From Paralcaligenes sp. KSB-10 (GTDB lineage: Bacteria > Pseudomonadota > Gammaproteobacteria > Burkholderiales > Burkholderiaceae_B): a stretch of 64,000 nucleotides of DNA. Below, one piece after another: positions 42,663 to 52,172 of this stretch. The stretch spans positions 2,852,001-2,916,000 of the forward strand of contig NZ_CP089848.1 of the NCBI RefSeq assembly GCF_021266465.1. Reading direction: 5' to 3'. The notes below the pieces were generated by a model. It was given only the letters and a program-made list of their open reading frames with translations. It was not told the origin of the DNA and ran no database searches. Each line of letters begins with the position of its first letter. Position 1 is the stretch's first letter. A program made the position numbers and the translations under genes.

Positions 42663-43436
42663 ATGACACCACAAGATCTAAGACATCAAGTACGCCAGGG
42701 ACAGCTCCGCGCCCCCACGGCCGGCTATTGCGGCGAATTCGCGCAGGCCAACCTGGCCATCCTGCCCAAAGCGCATGCGGACGACTTCATGCGCTTCTGT
42801 CAAAGAAACCCGAAGGCCTGTCCTTTGCTCGGCGTCGGCGAACCTGGGCAATGGAATATGGAATCGATCGGGCACGACATCGACATACGCACCGATATCC
42901 CGGGGTACTACCTATATCGCGACGGTCAATTGGCAGGGGAATTGACCACGCTGCACGATGTCTGGCAATCCGATTTCGTCGTGTTTGCCATCGGCTGCTC
43001 GTTTTCCTTCGAACAAATGCTGATGCAGGCCGGTGTGCCGCTGCGCCACATCGAGGAAAAACGCAACGTAGCGATGTACCGCAGCTCCACGCCAAACGTG
43101 CCCGCTGGCCCATTCGGCGGCAATATGGTCGTTTCCATGCGCCCCATGAAAAGCAGCGACGCAATCCGTGCAATCCAGATTACCAGCCGCTTTCCGGCCG
43201 TCCACGGTGCGCCCGTCCATATCGGAGACCCCCGCCTCATCGGCATCGCCGACCTGCAAAAGCCCGACTACGGAGAGCCCGTTGCCGTCCACTCCGACGA
43301 ACTGCCGGTATTCTGGGCCTGCGGAGTAACACCTCAAGAGGCGATTCGCTCGGCTCGCCTGCCTATTGCCATTACCCACAAGCCTGGCCACATGCTGGTT
43401 ACTGATATCCCGAATAGCGCTCTTGCCACATTCTGA
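42663..43436 (+). CDS. DUF1445 putative hydro-lyase
   Basis: 257 residues. The frame opens at 42612, but [35 protein letters not shown] from 42663 is the family start. Other landmarks are [58 protein letters not shown] and [21 protein letters not shown]1445 is related to mitochondrial D-glutamate cyclase, which makes 5-oxo-D-proline. Here it opens an operon for an amino-acid-type ABC importer, so it may process an imported amino acid or lactam. This is inference. Confidence 0.88.
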   Translation: MTPQDLRHQVRQGQLRAPTAGYCGEFAQANLAILPKAHADDFMRFCQRNPKACPLLGVGEPGQWNMESIGHDIDIRTDIPGYYLYRDGQLAGELTTLHDVWQSDFVVFAIGCSFSFEQMLMQAGVPLRHIEEKRNVAMYRSSTPNVPAGPFGGNMVVSMRPMKSSDAIRAIQITSRFPAVHGAPVHIGDPRLIGIADLQKPDYGEPVAVHSDELPVFWACGVTPQEAIRSARLPIAITHKPGHMLVTDIPNSALATF

Positions 43437-43524
43437 TATATAAAACCCACAGACCCACGCAAAGACGCGGGCACCCATGAGGAAATGATCATTCCTCGAA
43501 ATAGCTACAGTCTGGAGACAAAAC

Positions 43525-44775
43525 ATGAAAAAAGTCATAGCAGCGCTGATTGCGTGCCTCGGCATGATGCTGACGCAAGGCGCGTCGGCCGAGGAAAAAG
43601 TCATCAAGATCGGCGCCATATACCCACTGAGCGGCGCTCTTGCCTCGACCGGAATCGAACTCAAGCAGGCCATCGAACTGGCGGTGGACGTGGTCAACAA
43701 AGATCACCCCGAACTCAAGGGCATACCGCTGGCGGCCGGCGCCGGGCTGCCTCATCTTGGCGGCGCCAAGATCCAGGTCATCTTCGCCGATTCGCAGGGC
43801 AAGCCCGATGTCGGCCAGGCGGAAGCCCAGCGCCTGATCGACCAGGAACATGTCGTGGCGCTGGTTGGCGCCTATCAGTCGGCGGTCACCAAAACATCGA
43901 GCCGCATTACCGAACAGCGTGAAATTCCGTATGTAAACGGCGAATCGAGCAGCCCCGACCTGACCGAGCGCGGCTACAAATGGTTTTTCCGCACCACGCC
44001 CAACGACGAAACCTTCATCAGCAACATGATGGAATTTCTCGACGGCATCAAAAAAGTACCCACCAAGAAAATTGCCGTCGTCTACGAGAACACCGATTTC
44101 GGCGTGAACACCTACAAAGCCGTAGAGAAATTCGCCAAGCAATCCGGCCGGCAAATCGTCGCCAACATCGCCTATTCCGCCGGCACGCCGTCACTGAATT
44201 CGGAAACGCAAAAACTCGCCGCCGCCAAACCCGACGTGGCCATCTTTGCCAGCTACACATCCGACGCAATGCTCTTTGTGCGCACCATGCGCCAAATGAA
44301 CTACGCCCCGCCCATCATGCTCGCCAACGATGCCGGCTTTATCGATTCGCGCTTCATCTCCGAAGTCGGCCCGCAGGTGCAAGGCGTGCTGACACGCGAC
44401 GTATGGTCCAACGACCTGTACACCATCAAGCCGGTCATCAAGCAACTGAACGATATGTTCAAGGCGCGGGCCGGCAAAGACCTGAATGGCAACAGCGCAC
44501 GGTCCCTGCAAGGTATTCTGGTGCTCGCCGATGCCATTGATCGGGCCGGATCCACCAAGCCCGACGCCATACGCAAGGCGCTGGTCGCCACCAACCTGGA
44601 CGCGGATCAAATCGTCATGCCCTGGGCCGGCGTCAAGTTCGACGACAAGGGGCAGAACCTGAAGGGGCAAGGCCTGATCCTGCAATTGGTAGGCAAGGAC
44701 TACCAGACTGTCTGGCCCGACCGCTACAAGAAAATGAAAGACCTGCCCACGCTCCCCTTCTCCTGGAAGAAATAG
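43525..44775 (+). CDS. Branched-chain-amino-acid-type ABC substrate-binding protein
   Basis: A 416-residue type-I periplasmic receptor with signal peptide 1-22 (SA/EEK). It reads KVIKIGAIYPLSGALASTGIELKQAIELAVDVVN, then VGAYQSAVTKTSSRITEQREIPYVNGESSSPDLTERGYKWFFRT. The binding fold is LivJ/LivK-like, but the ligand pocket is not readable. An 88-base gap with a GAGGAAATGATCATTCCTC-like dyad separates it from the DUF1445 gene. The other four subunits follow. Confidence 0.92.
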   Translation: MKKVIAALIACLGMMLTQGASAEEKVIKIGAIYPLSGALASTGIELKQAIELAVDVVNKDHPELKGIPLAAGAGLPHLGGAKIQVIFADSQGKPDVGQAEAQRLIDQEHVVALVGAYQSAVTKTSSRITEQREIPYVNGESSSPDLTERGYKWFFRTTPNDETFISNMMEFLDGIKKVPTKKIAVVYENTDFGVNTYKAVEKFAKQSGRQIVANIAYSAGTPSLNSETQKLAAAKPDVAIFASYTSDAMLFVRTMRQMNYAPPIMLANDAGFIDSRFISEVGPQVQGVLTRDVWSNDLYTIKPVIKQLNDMFKARAGKDLNGNSARSLQGILVLADAIDRAGSTKPDAIRKALVATNLDADQIVMPWAGVKFDDKGQNLKGQGLILQLVGKDYQTVWPDRYKKMKDLPTLPFSWKK

Positions 44776-44801
44776 GCAGCCCCTGACGCGAGGAGAATAA
44801 T

Positions 44802-45653
44802 GTGTTCGAAGCTCTCGCCACAGGTTTGTTCAATGGCCTGATCTATGCTTTGGTCGCGGTGGGCCTGGCATTGATCTGGGGCATTACGGACGTCATCAAT
44901 TTTGCGCATGGCGAATTCCTGATGCTCGGCATGTATGCCGCCTACTGGATGTTCACCATTGGGCATGTCGATCCAACTCTTTCGGCTCCAATAGTGGCCT
45001 GCGGCCTGGGCTTCGTGGGCTTTCTTTCCTACGGGCTCATTATCCGCCCACTGCAGCGGGCGCCGGCCATGATCGTGATTCTGGCCACCTTCGGCCTGGG
45101 GCTGGTGCTGCGGCAACTCGCCTTCATTTTCTTTTCGCCGGACTACCGCAACCTGCCCGATACCTGGCTGTCCGGCAGCGTTCACCTGGCCGGTGTTTCG
45201 CTCGGACGCCCCCAGGTGGCAACCGGCCTGGTCGCGCTGGTGGTGATCGGACTGCTGTTCATGCTGGTGTACCGCACGCGCTGGGGCCATGCGCTGCAAG
45301 CCGTGGCCGAAGACCGGCAAGCGGCCTCCTTTGTCGGGATCGCCTCCGATCGCGTCAATGCTCAAGTCTGGATCCTGGGCAGCGCGGTGGTGGGCCTGGC
45401 CGGCGCATTGCTGACCACCTTTTTCTATGTATTCCCCTCGGTGGGCAATGTGTTCGGCTTGCTGGCCTTCGTGGCCGTGGCCATGGGCGGTTTCGGCTCG
45501 CTGCCCGGGGCATTCATTTCCGGGATACTGATCGGCGTCATCGAGTCGATGACCGGGTATCTGGTCGAACCGGCTTACAAGATGGTCAGCATCTTCCTGA
45601 TTTTCCTGCTGGTTCTCTGGTACCGGCCACGTGGTCTTTTCGGGCGTTGGTGA
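44802..45653 (+). CDS. Branched-chain-amino-acid-type ABC permease (LivH)
   Basis: 283 residues, GTG start with AGGAG six bases upstream. It begins MFEALATGLFNGLIYALVAVGLALIWGITDVINFAHGEFLMLGMYAAY, the LivH N-terminal hallmark; the FAHGEF and AVAEDRQAASFVGIASDRV segments are conserved. About eight helices. No terminator separates it from the receptor gene, unlike in the second importer downstream. Confidence 0.92.
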   Translation: MFEALATGLFNGLIYALVAVGLALIWGITDVINFAHGEFLMLGMYAAYWMFTIGHVDPTLSAPIVACGLGFVGFLSYGLIIRPLQRAPAMIVILATFGLGLVLRQLAFIFFSPDYRNLPDTWLSGSVHLAGVSLGRPQVATGLVALVVIGLLFMLVYRTRWGHALQAVAEDRQAASFVGIASDRVNAQVWILGSAVVGLAGALLTTFFYVFPSVGNVFGLLAFVAVAMGGFGSLPGAFISGILIGVIESMTGYLVEPAYKMVSIFLIFLLVLWYRPRGLFGRW

Positions 45654-45654
45654 A

Positions 45655-46695
45655 ATGAAAATCGACAAAAATCAAACCGGGCCGCAAGACATGCGGGCAC
45701 CTTCCCTGCCCGCGCCTACCGGCTGGAAGGCCATTTCCGCCTCCAGCCGATCCGGGGCCGTGCGCGGACTCGTATTGGCCGTGGTGGCGCTGGCGGTCTT
45801 TCCGCTGGTGGTGACCGACTCGTTTTACCAGCAAATTGTCGTCATGACGCTGATGTACGGCGCCCTGGGGGCCGCCTGGAACCTGGTCAGCGGTTTTCTC
45901 GGGCGGGTTTCGTTCGGGCATGCCGTGTTTCTTGGAGCCGGTGCCTACACCACTCTATTGTTGCTGCATGCGCTAAAGCTCAGCCCCTGGCTTGGGATCC
46001 CTCTGGGCGGTCTTGTAGCGGCCGCGGTGGCGTTCATCGTCGGCAAACCCACGCTGCGTCTTACCGGCCACTATTTTGCAATGGCCACGATCGCGCTGCT
46101 GTCGGTCGCCCAGTTGCTGATGACCAACTGGACCTGGGCCGGCGGCGCAACCGGCATCGAAGCCCCTATTGCCAACAGTGCCTGGCTGCTGCTGTTTCGC
46201 TCAAAAGAACCCTATTACTGGATCGCCTTCGGGCTGGCCTTGTTCACCTTGTGGGCCACATTCGTGCTGGCCCGCTCAAAAACAGGCTATTACTGGCGCG
46301 CCATCAACGGCGACGAAGCCGCGGCGCGCAGCCTGGGGGTGCCCGCCGAACGCTACAAGATGCTTGCTTTCGTACTGTCGGCCGCCCTGACCGGGATGTG
46401 GGGAGGCTTCTATGCCATCTATATCGGGTTCATCGACCCCGATTCAGCTTTCAGCCTGACTCTGTCCATCCAGATCGTGCTGGTCACGATTCTCGGCGGC
46501 ATCGGTACCCTTGCCGGCCCGTGGCTGGGAGCGGCATTACTGATTCCACTGGCCGAGGGCATGCGCGTTGCCATGGGCAGTTCCGGCCACGGCTTCGATC
46601 TGCTGCTTTATGGGCTGGCAATCATCCTCGTCAGCCTCTTCCTGCCGAAAGGCTTGATCACACTCAAGGTGCGTCGTGGCTCTGCTGGAAGTTAA
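45655..46695 (+). CDS. Branched-chain-amino-acid-type ABC permease (LivM)
   Basis: 346 residues from ATG 45655, directly after the stop of the preceding gene. A 35-residue hydrophilic N-terminus precedes the helices. LivM motifs are AAWNLVSGFLGRVSFGHAVFLGAGAYTT and INGDEAAARSLGVPAERYKMLAFVLSA. It overlaps the ATPase gene by 20 bases. Pairs with LivH to form the channel. Confidence 0.92.
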   Translation: MKIDKNQTGPQDMRAPSLPAPTGWKAISASSRSGAVRGLVLAVVALAVFPLVVTDSFYQQIVVMTLMYGALGAAWNLVSGFLGRVSFGHAVFLGAGAYTTLLLLHALKLSPWLGIPLGGLVAAAVAFIVGKPTLRLTGHYFAMATIALLSVAQLLMTNWTWAGGATGIEAPIANSAWLLLFRSKEPYYWIAFGLALFTLWATFVLARSKTGYYWRAINGDEAAARSLGVPAERYKMLAFVLSAALTGMWGGFYAIYIGFIDPDSAFSLTLSIQIVLVTILGGIGTLAGPWLGAALLIPLAEGMRVAMGSSGHGFDLLLYGLAIILVSLFLPKGLITLKVRRGSAGS

Positions 46696-47401
46696 AAACC
46701 TGACCAAGAATTTTGGCGGCCTGGTCGCCAACCGAGACATCAGCTTCGATGTCGATACCGGCGAGATCGTCGCCATCATTGGCCCGAACGGTGCCGGCAA
46801 AAGCACTTTGTTCAACGGCCTGGCAGGCCACCATCAGCCCACATCGGGCAGCGTGACGTTCAATGGCGTCCAGCTCGTGGGCCAGGCGCCGGAAGCCATA
46901 GCGGCCATGGGGCTGATGCGTACCTACCAGATCCCACGCAGCTTCGCGGCCATGACGGTGCTCGATAACGTCATGATTGGCGCATTGCTGCGGCAACCCA
47001 GCCTTGCCGGCGCGCGAGCTGCCGCGCAACAGGTACTGGACACTGTGGGGCTGGGCGATCGCGGCCCGACTCCGGCGGGAGAACTGAACGTAGCCGGCCA
47101 AAAACGGGTCGAACTGGCACGGGCCCTGGCGGCATCCCCCAAACTATTGCTGCTCGACGAGGTAGCGGGCGGGCTCAACCCCAGCGAAGCCCGCGAACTG
47201 GCTGAAATATTGCGATCGATCCACGCAAAAGGAGTGGCGCTGGTGATTGTCGAACACGTGCTGGAGGTTGTAATGCGGCTTGCACATCGGGTTCTGGTAC
47301 TGGATTTCGGGCAACTGATCGCCTCGGGCACTCCCGAAGAGGTCGTACGCAACCCCGAAGTCATCGGGGCATATCTGGGGAGGAAGTACCGTGCCGGATA
47401 A
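46676..47401 (+). CDS. Branched-chain-amino-acid-type ABC ATPase (LivG)
   Basis: 241 residues; GTG start inside the end of the permease gene. Walker A IIGPNGAGKSTLFNGLAG, LivG-type linker MGLMRTYQIPRSFAAMTVLDNVMIG, signature region LNVAGQKRVELARALA (VAGQ in place of the usual SGGQ/SYGQ) and Walker B LLLLDEVAGGLNPSE. The AGGL segment is normal for LivG-like ATPases. It overlaps the next ATPase gene by 11 bases. Confidence 0.92.
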   Translation: MALLEVKNLTKNFGGLVANRDISFDVDTGEIVAIIGPNGAGKSTLFNGLAGHHQPTSGSVTFNGVQLVGQAPEAIAAMGLMRTYQIPRSFAAMTVLDNVMIGALLRQPSLAGARAAAQQVLDTVGLGDRGPTPAGELNVAGQKRVELARALAASPKLLLLDEVAGGLNPSEARELAEILRSIHAKGVALVIVEHVLEVVMRLAHRVLVLDFGQLIASGTPEEVVRNPEVIGAYLGRKYRAG

Positions 47402-48110
47402 GGCCTTGCTGAAAGTGGAAGACCTGCATGTGGCTTATGGCGGTGTGCAGGCGGTACGGGGCATATCGCTTGAAGTGCATCCCGGCGAAATTACCGCATT
47501 GCTGGGCGCCAATGGCGCCGGCAAATCAAGCACGCTGCTGTCCATCATCGGTTCGGTAAAACCGAAATCCGGACGCATCGCCTTCGACGGCGCCGATATT
47601 ACCGGGCTGACGCCCGATGTACTGGTCAAGCGCGGCATAGCCCTGATCCCGGAGGGTGGCCGGGTGTTTGCACGGCAAACGGTAGAGCAGAACCTGCACC
47701 TTGGCGCCTATGTGGTTCCCGGTGAAGCGCTTTATCGCGAACGCCTGGAGCAGGTGTATGCACTATTTCCCAGGCTGGCCGAGCGCCGCGCGCAAATCGC
47801 CGGCACCCTGTCCGGAGGTGAACGCCAGATGCTTGCCATCGGACGCGCACTGATGAGCGGCCCAAGGCTTTTGCTGGTGGACGAACCCAGCCTGGGCTTG
47901 TCGCCGCTACTGGTCGAAACGGTCTTCGACACCCTGGCGAATCTGAACCGGAACGGCACATCCATTCTGCTGGTCGAACAGAACATGGCGCAAGCCCTGG
48001 AGCTGGCAACCCGAGCTTACGTAATGCAAAGCGGCAAAATCGCACTGCAAGGCAGCGCGGAAGAAATCGGCTCATCAGACCAGGTTCGGCAGGCTTACCT
48101 TGGCCTGTAA
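47391..48110 (+). CDS. Branched-chain-amino-acid-type ABC ATPase (LivF)
   Basis: 239 residues, GTG start with AGGAAG upstream. Walker A LLGANGAGKSSTLLSIIG, IALIPEGGRVFARQTVEQNLHLGAY (LivF pattern), signature LSGGERQMLAIGRALM, Walker B LLLVDEPSLGLSPLLVE. Last gene of the first importer operon. A short GGGCG/CGCCC dyad lies near 48160-48195, and the promoter of the second importer follows in the same gap. Confidence 0.92.
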   Translation: MPDKALLKVEDLHVAYGGVQAVRGISLEVHPGEITALLGANGAGKSSTLLSIIGSVKPKSGRIAFDGADITGLTPDVLVKRGIALIPEGGRVFARQTVEQNLHLGAYVVPGEALYRERLEQVYALFPRLAERRAQIAGTLSGGERQMLAIGRALMSGPRLLLVDEPSLGLSPLLVETVFDTLANLNRNGTSILLVEQNMAQALELATRAYVMQSGKIALQGSAEEIGSSDQVRQAYLGL

Positions 48111-48226
48111 GCACTGTCCGTCCTGACTCGCCGATTCACTGAACACCGATTCAAACACACCGGGCGCCGACCAAACGGATCAGTCGCCCGAAGCGGAACA
48201 GACAAGCTTCATTAATGTGTCAAATT

Positions 48227-48256
48227 TTGACCAGCGAGTAATCCCGATGGCATAAT
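48227..48256 (+). promoter_or_regulatory. Sigma-70 promoter of the second importer
   Basis: TTGACC (48227-48232), 18 bases, CATAAT (48251-48256): each hexamer has five of six consensus bases. The start would be near 48263, about 120 bases before the receptor ATG. Confidence 0.6.
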
Positions 48257-48383
48257 GTCCCACCAACCGCGCCGACGCCCCTTCTTTGTAACAACATAAT
48301 TCAACTCGAAACACCCCAACACTGGAATGGAATTGTGCGACGCCAACGTATCCTCGAAACTACCTTTGCCGTTGGAGAAAAAG

Positions 48384-49544
48384 ATGCAAATCCGTCATTT
48401 GCTTAAAACATTGCCTTTAGTCCTGCTTAGCGCCAGCCTGGCCAGCACGGCCTATGCGGCCGATATCAAACTGGGGGTGGCCGAAGCGTTGAGCGGCCCG
48501 GCAGGCAAGTACGGCGTAGCCATCAAAAACGGGTTTACGCTGGCCGCCGACGAAATCAACGCCAAAGGCGGCGTCAATGGCAACAAGCTCGCGCTGGTCG
48601 TTGAAGACGAACAGGGCAAGAAAGAAGAAGCCATCAACGTCTTCAAAAAACTGATTTTCCAGGATAAAGTGCTGATGGTGTTTGGCCCTACCCTGTCGAA
48701 CTCGGCTTTTGCCGCGGACCCGATCGCCAATGCCGCCAAAGTAGTGGTGTTCGGCACCAGCAACACCGCCGATGGCATAACCCAGATGGGGCCTTTCACA
48801 TTTCGCAATTCCGTAATGGAAGCCGACGTGCTGCCGGTCAGCACACGTGCCGCCGTCAAGCACTTCAATCTTAAAAAAGTTGCCGTCATTTACGGCAATG
48901 ACGATGCGTTTACCAAAGATGGCTATAACGTATTCAAGGCCACGCTGGCCGATCAGAAAATTCCGGTAAGCGATACCGAAACCTACGCAAAAGGCGACGT
49001 CGATTTCAAGGCGCAACTCACCAAGATCAAGGCCAGCAATCCAGATGCCATCGTCTGCTCTTGCCTTGCCGAGGAAGCCGGCAATATTATTCTGCAGGCG
49101 CGCTCGCTGGGCATGAAGCAGCCGTTCATCGGCGGCAACGGCCTTAACTCGCCCAAGCTGTTCGATATCGCCAAAGATGCCGCCGACAATTCCATTATGG
49201 GCAGCCCATGGTCATCGGAAAATACCGCGCCGGCCAACCAGGCGTTCATTGCCGCCTACAAGAGCAAATTCAACGTGGCTCCCGACCAATTCGCGGCCCA
49301 GGCGTATGACGCCATGCACATCGTCGCGACGGCACTGAAAAGCGTCAAGCTCAGCGGCGATCTCGCCAAAGACCGCGACGCTCTGCGTGTGGCGCTGCCA
49401 ACCGTCAAATGGGATGGCGCGACCGGCAAGTTTGCATTCCGCCCCGCCCCAGCCTCCAAAACCGGCAAACCGGTGGGCTACGACGCGCAGCAAGATGCCA
49501 TCGTGAATATCGCCCAGCACAGCAAATTCGTAGTGCTTAAGTAG
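48384..49544 (+). CDS. Branched-chain-amino-acid-type ABC substrate-binding protein
   Basis: 386 residues from ATG 48384 (GGAGAAAAAG upstream; the frame opens at 48327). Signal peptide 1-26 (AYA/AD). Mature protein IKLGVAEALSGPAGKYGVAIKNGFTLAADEINAKGGVNG. A cysteine pair (VCSCLAEEAGN) lies in the second lobe. Type-I receptor, unrelated at close range to the one at 43525, so the two importers differ in ligand. A strong terminator separates it from its permease genes. Confidence 0.92.
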   Translation: MQIRHLLKTLPLVLLSASLASTAYAADIKLGVAEALSGPAGKYGVAIKNGFTLAADEINAKGGVNGNKLALVVEDEQGKKEEAINVFKKLIFQDKVLMVFGPTLSNSAFAADPIANAAKVVVFGTSNTADGITQMGPFTFRNSVMEADVLPVSTRAAVKHFNLKKVAVIYGNDDAFTKDGYNVFKATLADQKIPVSDTETYAKGDVDFKAQLTKIKASNPDAIVCSCLAEEAGNIILQARSLGMKQPFIGGNGLNSPKLFDIAKDAADNSIMGSPWSSENTAPANQAFIAAYKSKFNVAPDQFAAQAYDAMHIVATALKSVKLSGDLAKDRDALRVALPTVKWDGATGKFAFRPAPASKTGKPVGYDAQQDAIVNIAQHSKFVVLK

Positions 49545-49603
49545 CGCCACTCGGCAAACACGCTTGAACGGCGCGCCAGATGCATTTCCAGTATTTGGCG
49601 AAC

Positions 49604-49640
49604 GGGCATTTTTGGCTACCCCCGAAAATGCCCTTGTTTT
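49604..49640 (+). terminator. Terminator/attenuator between receptor and permease genes
   Basis: GGGCATTTT (49604-49612), 12-base loop, AAAATGCCC (49625-49633), then TTGTTTTTAT. It lies inside the operon, 19 bases before the LivH ATG. Such internal terminators commonly give high receptor and low permease levels. Confidence 0.85.
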
Positions 49641-49658
49641 TATCAACCTACCGACGCC

Positions 49659-50540
49659 ATGCTCGAACAACAGCTTTTTAACGCGCTTTCGCTAGGCAGT
49701 GTCTATGCCCTGTTTGCACTGGGCTTCACGCTCATCTTTGGCGTATTGGGCGTCATTAATTTGTCCCACGGCGCCATTTTCATGCTGGGCAGCTATGTCG
49801 CGCTGCTGCTGGTGAATACACTGGCCGTGCCGCTATGGCTTGCGTTGGTGGGGGCAATGCTGCTTACCGGCCTGATCGGGCTGGCAGTCGATTACCTGAT
49901 CCTGCGGCCCTTGCGCGCCCGCAATGTACCCCATTTGATACCCATGATCGCCACCATCGGCGTGGCAATCATGCTGACCAATCTGACGCAGGGCCTGTTC
50001 GGCGTCGAAACCAAACGGTTCCCGCAGGGCACCATTCCCGAAGGAAGCTATAACCTCGGGCACCTGCACATAACAGCGCTGCAGGTCGGCATTATCGCGG
50101 TTTCATTCATACTGATGCTGGTGCTGCTGGCCATCATGCGTAAAACGCAGCTGGGCCGCGCACTGCGCGCCATCGCCGAATCGCCGAAAGCGGCCTGCCT
50201 GCTGGGCATCAACGTCGAAGGGCTGTTCTACCTGACTTCCTTTGCCGCGGCTGCGCTGGGCGGCGCCGCCGGCGTACTGGTCGGGCTATCGTTCAATGCG
50301 ATTTCGCCTTATATGGGGCAGCCCATGCTGCTCAAAGGCGTCGCGGTCATTATTCTCGGAGGCATGGGCGATATTCGCGGCGCGCTGATCGGCGGCTTGT
50401 TCCTCGGCTTTGCCGAAGTATTGACGGTGGCCTACTTCTCCAGCGATTTCCGCGATGCGGTCGCATTCGGGTTGCTGTTTCTGATTCTGTTGATCAGGCC
50501 ATCGGGCATGTTTGGCAAAGTACTGGAAAGAAAGGCCTGA
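49659..50540 (+). CDS. Branched-chain-amino-acid-type ABC permease (LivH)
   Basis: 293 residues; MLEQQLFNALSLGSVYALFALGFTLIFGVLGVINLSHGAIFMLGSYVALLL is the LivH start, with NLSHGAIF in place of the usual FAHGEF. The coupling loop reads AIAESPKAACLLGINVEGLFYLTSFAAAALGGAAG. It follows the internal terminator, so its expression depends on readthrough. The next gene starts one base after its stop. Confidence 0.92.
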   Translation: MLEQQLFNALSLGSVYALFALGFTLIFGVLGVINLSHGAIFMLGSYVALLLVNTLAVPLWLALVGAMLLTGLIGLAVDYLILRPLRARNVPHLIPMIATIGVAIMLTNLTQGLFGVETKRFPQGTIPEGSYNLGHLHITALQVGIIAVSFILMLVLLAIMRKTQLGRALRAIAESPKAACLLGINVEGLFYLTSFAAAALGGAAGVLVGLSFNAISPYMGQPMLLKGVAVIILGGMGDIRGALIGGLFLGFAEVLTVAYFSSDFRDAVAFGLLFLILLIRPSGMFGKVLERKA

Positions 50541-50541
50541 T

Positions 50542-51411
50542 ATGCTCGACTGGTGGGATGGATTCTGGGCAACCTACAATACAGTGGTGTACAGCATAGG
50601 CGTCAACGCCATGCTGGCCCTGTCGATTTACGTAACCCTGGCCTGCGGCCTGCTGTCGCTGGCCAATGCGGCCTTCATGGGCATAGGCGCTTATACCGCG
50701 GCCCTCATCAGCATGCAGACCGGGCTGTCCTTTCCCGTGGCGCTTGCCGCGGCAGGGGCATTGCCGGCGATGGTCGCCTTGATCATCGGGATACCTACCC
50801 TGCGCCTGTCCGGCGTTTACCTGGCCATGGCGACACTCGGCTTTGGCGAAGTCGTCCGGATCATCCTCCTGAATCTGGACATTACCGGCGGGCCGATGGG
50901 GCTCAATGGCATACCGCTGAAAACCGAGTTCTGGCACATTGTGCTGTTATTGGCGGTAATCCTGTACCTGCTGGGGCGCATGCGGCGCTCCCGGATCGGC
51001 CGCGCATTCGAGGCGATCAAGGCCGACGAGGTGGCGGCACAACTGATGGGCATCAACGTGGCGGGATACAAGCTGTTCGCGTTTGCGCTGGGCGGCGCAA
51101 TCGCGGGCATTGCCGGCGGCCTGAACGCGCATTACACATTTACCATCGGACCCGGCAACTACGCGTTCGAAAACGCCGTGGACATCCTGACCATGGCCGT
51201 GTTCGGAGGCATCAGCAACCTGATCGGGCCAACGGTCGGCGCAACCATCCTGACGCTGTTGCCGGAAATACTGCGCCCCTTCAAGGATTTTCGCCTTGCC
51301 ATCAATGGCCTGATCCTCATCCTGGTGGTCTTGTATTTACCCAATGGGGTCTGGGATCCCAGGCGGATCCATGCATTCTGGCAACGCCGCAAAGCACGGA
51401 AGGTGCCCTGA
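50542..51411 (+). CDS. Branched-chain-amino-acid-type ABC permease (LivM)
   Basis: 289 residues from ATG 50542. It reads MLALSIYVTLACGLLSLANAAFMGIGAYTAALIS, then IKADEVAAQLMGINVAGYKLFAFALGGAIAGIAGGL, the LivM coupling loop. About nine helices. Its stop shares one base with the start of the ATPase gene (TGATG), indicating coupled translation. Confidence 0.92.
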   Translation: MLDWWDGFWATYNTVVYSIGVNAMLALSIYVTLACGLLSLANAAFMGIGAYTAALISMQTGLSFPVALAAAGALPAMVALIIGIPTLRLSGVYLAMATLGFGEVVRIILLNLDITGGPMGLNGIPLKTEFWHIVLLLAVILYLLGRMRRSRIGRAFEAIKADEVAAQLMGINVAGYKLFAFALGGAIAGIAGGLNAHYTFTIGPGNYAFENAVDILTMAVFGGISNLIGPTVGATILTLLPEILRPFKDFRLAINGLILILVVLYLPNGVWDPRRIHAFWQRRKARKVP

Positions 51412-52172
51412 TGCTGCAATTCAACCAGATCAGCAAAGAGTTCGGCGGCCTGAAGGTTCTTGCGGACGTCAGCTTCGACGTGCCGCAGGGCACTATTTTC
51501 GGCCTGATCGGCCCCAACGGAGCCGGCAAAACCACGGTGTTCAACCTGGCAACCGGTTTGTTGCGCGCATCGGGCGGCCGCATCGAATTCAATGGCACGG
51601 ACCTCGCCAAACTGCCGCCGCACCAGATTACCAAGCTGGGCATCGCACGTACGTTCCAGAACATCCGCCTGTTCAAGGATGCCAGCCTGCTGGAAAATGT
51701 GGTGATAGGCATGCACGGCCACCTCGATTACAACTTTGCCGGCCTGCTGTTCAACCTGCGTTCATTTCGCCAGATCGAGGCTCAGGCCCGCGAACGGGCG
51801 CTCGAGCTGCTGTCCTGGGTCAAGCTCGACCACAAGGCCGATATGCTGGCCGACAACCTCTCCTACGGCGAGCAGCGCAAACTGGAGTTCGCGCGGGCGC
51901 TGGCCACACAACCCAAATTGCTGTTGCTCGACGAGCCGGTGGCGGGCATGAACTCGGCGGAGAAAACCGAGCTCATGGCGCAGATCATCGGCATCAAGCA
52001 ACGCGGCTACAGCATATTCCTGATCGAGCACGATATGCGTTTCGTAATGGGCTTGTGCGATCGTATTGCCGTGCTCAATTTCGGGCGCATTATCGCCGAA
52101 GGCCCACCGGAAGAAATCCGCAACAATCCGCAAGTAATCGAGGCCTATCTGGGCAAGGAAGAAGACGAATGA
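51411..52172 (+). CDS. Branched-chain-amino-acid-type ABC ATPase (LivG)
   Basis: 253 residues from ATG 51411. Walker A LIGPNGAGKTTVFNLATG, the LivG block LGIARTFQNIRLFKDASLLENVVIGMH, signature LSYGEQRKLEFARALA and Walker B LLLLDEPVAGMNSAE. The frame is open far upstream (to 50553), but that part is the shadow of the LivM gene. ATGA overlap with the next ATPase gene. Confidence 0.92.
   Translation: MLQFNQISKEFGGLKVLADVSFDVPQGTIFGLIGPNGAGKTTVFNLATGLLRASGGRIEFNGTDLAKLPPHQITKLGIARTFQNIRLFKDASLLENVVIGMHGHLDYNFAGLLFNLRSFRQIEAQARERALELLSWVKLDHKADMLADNLSYGEQRKLEFARALATQPKLLLLDEPVAGMNSAEKTELMAQIIGIKQRGYSIFLIEHDMRFVMGLCDRIAVLNFGRIIAEGPPEEIRNNPQVIEAYLGKEEDE

Noticed and set aside
50553-51410. Upstream extension of the LivG frame
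   Set aside because: Out-of-frame shadow of LivM; the ATPase begins at 51411.
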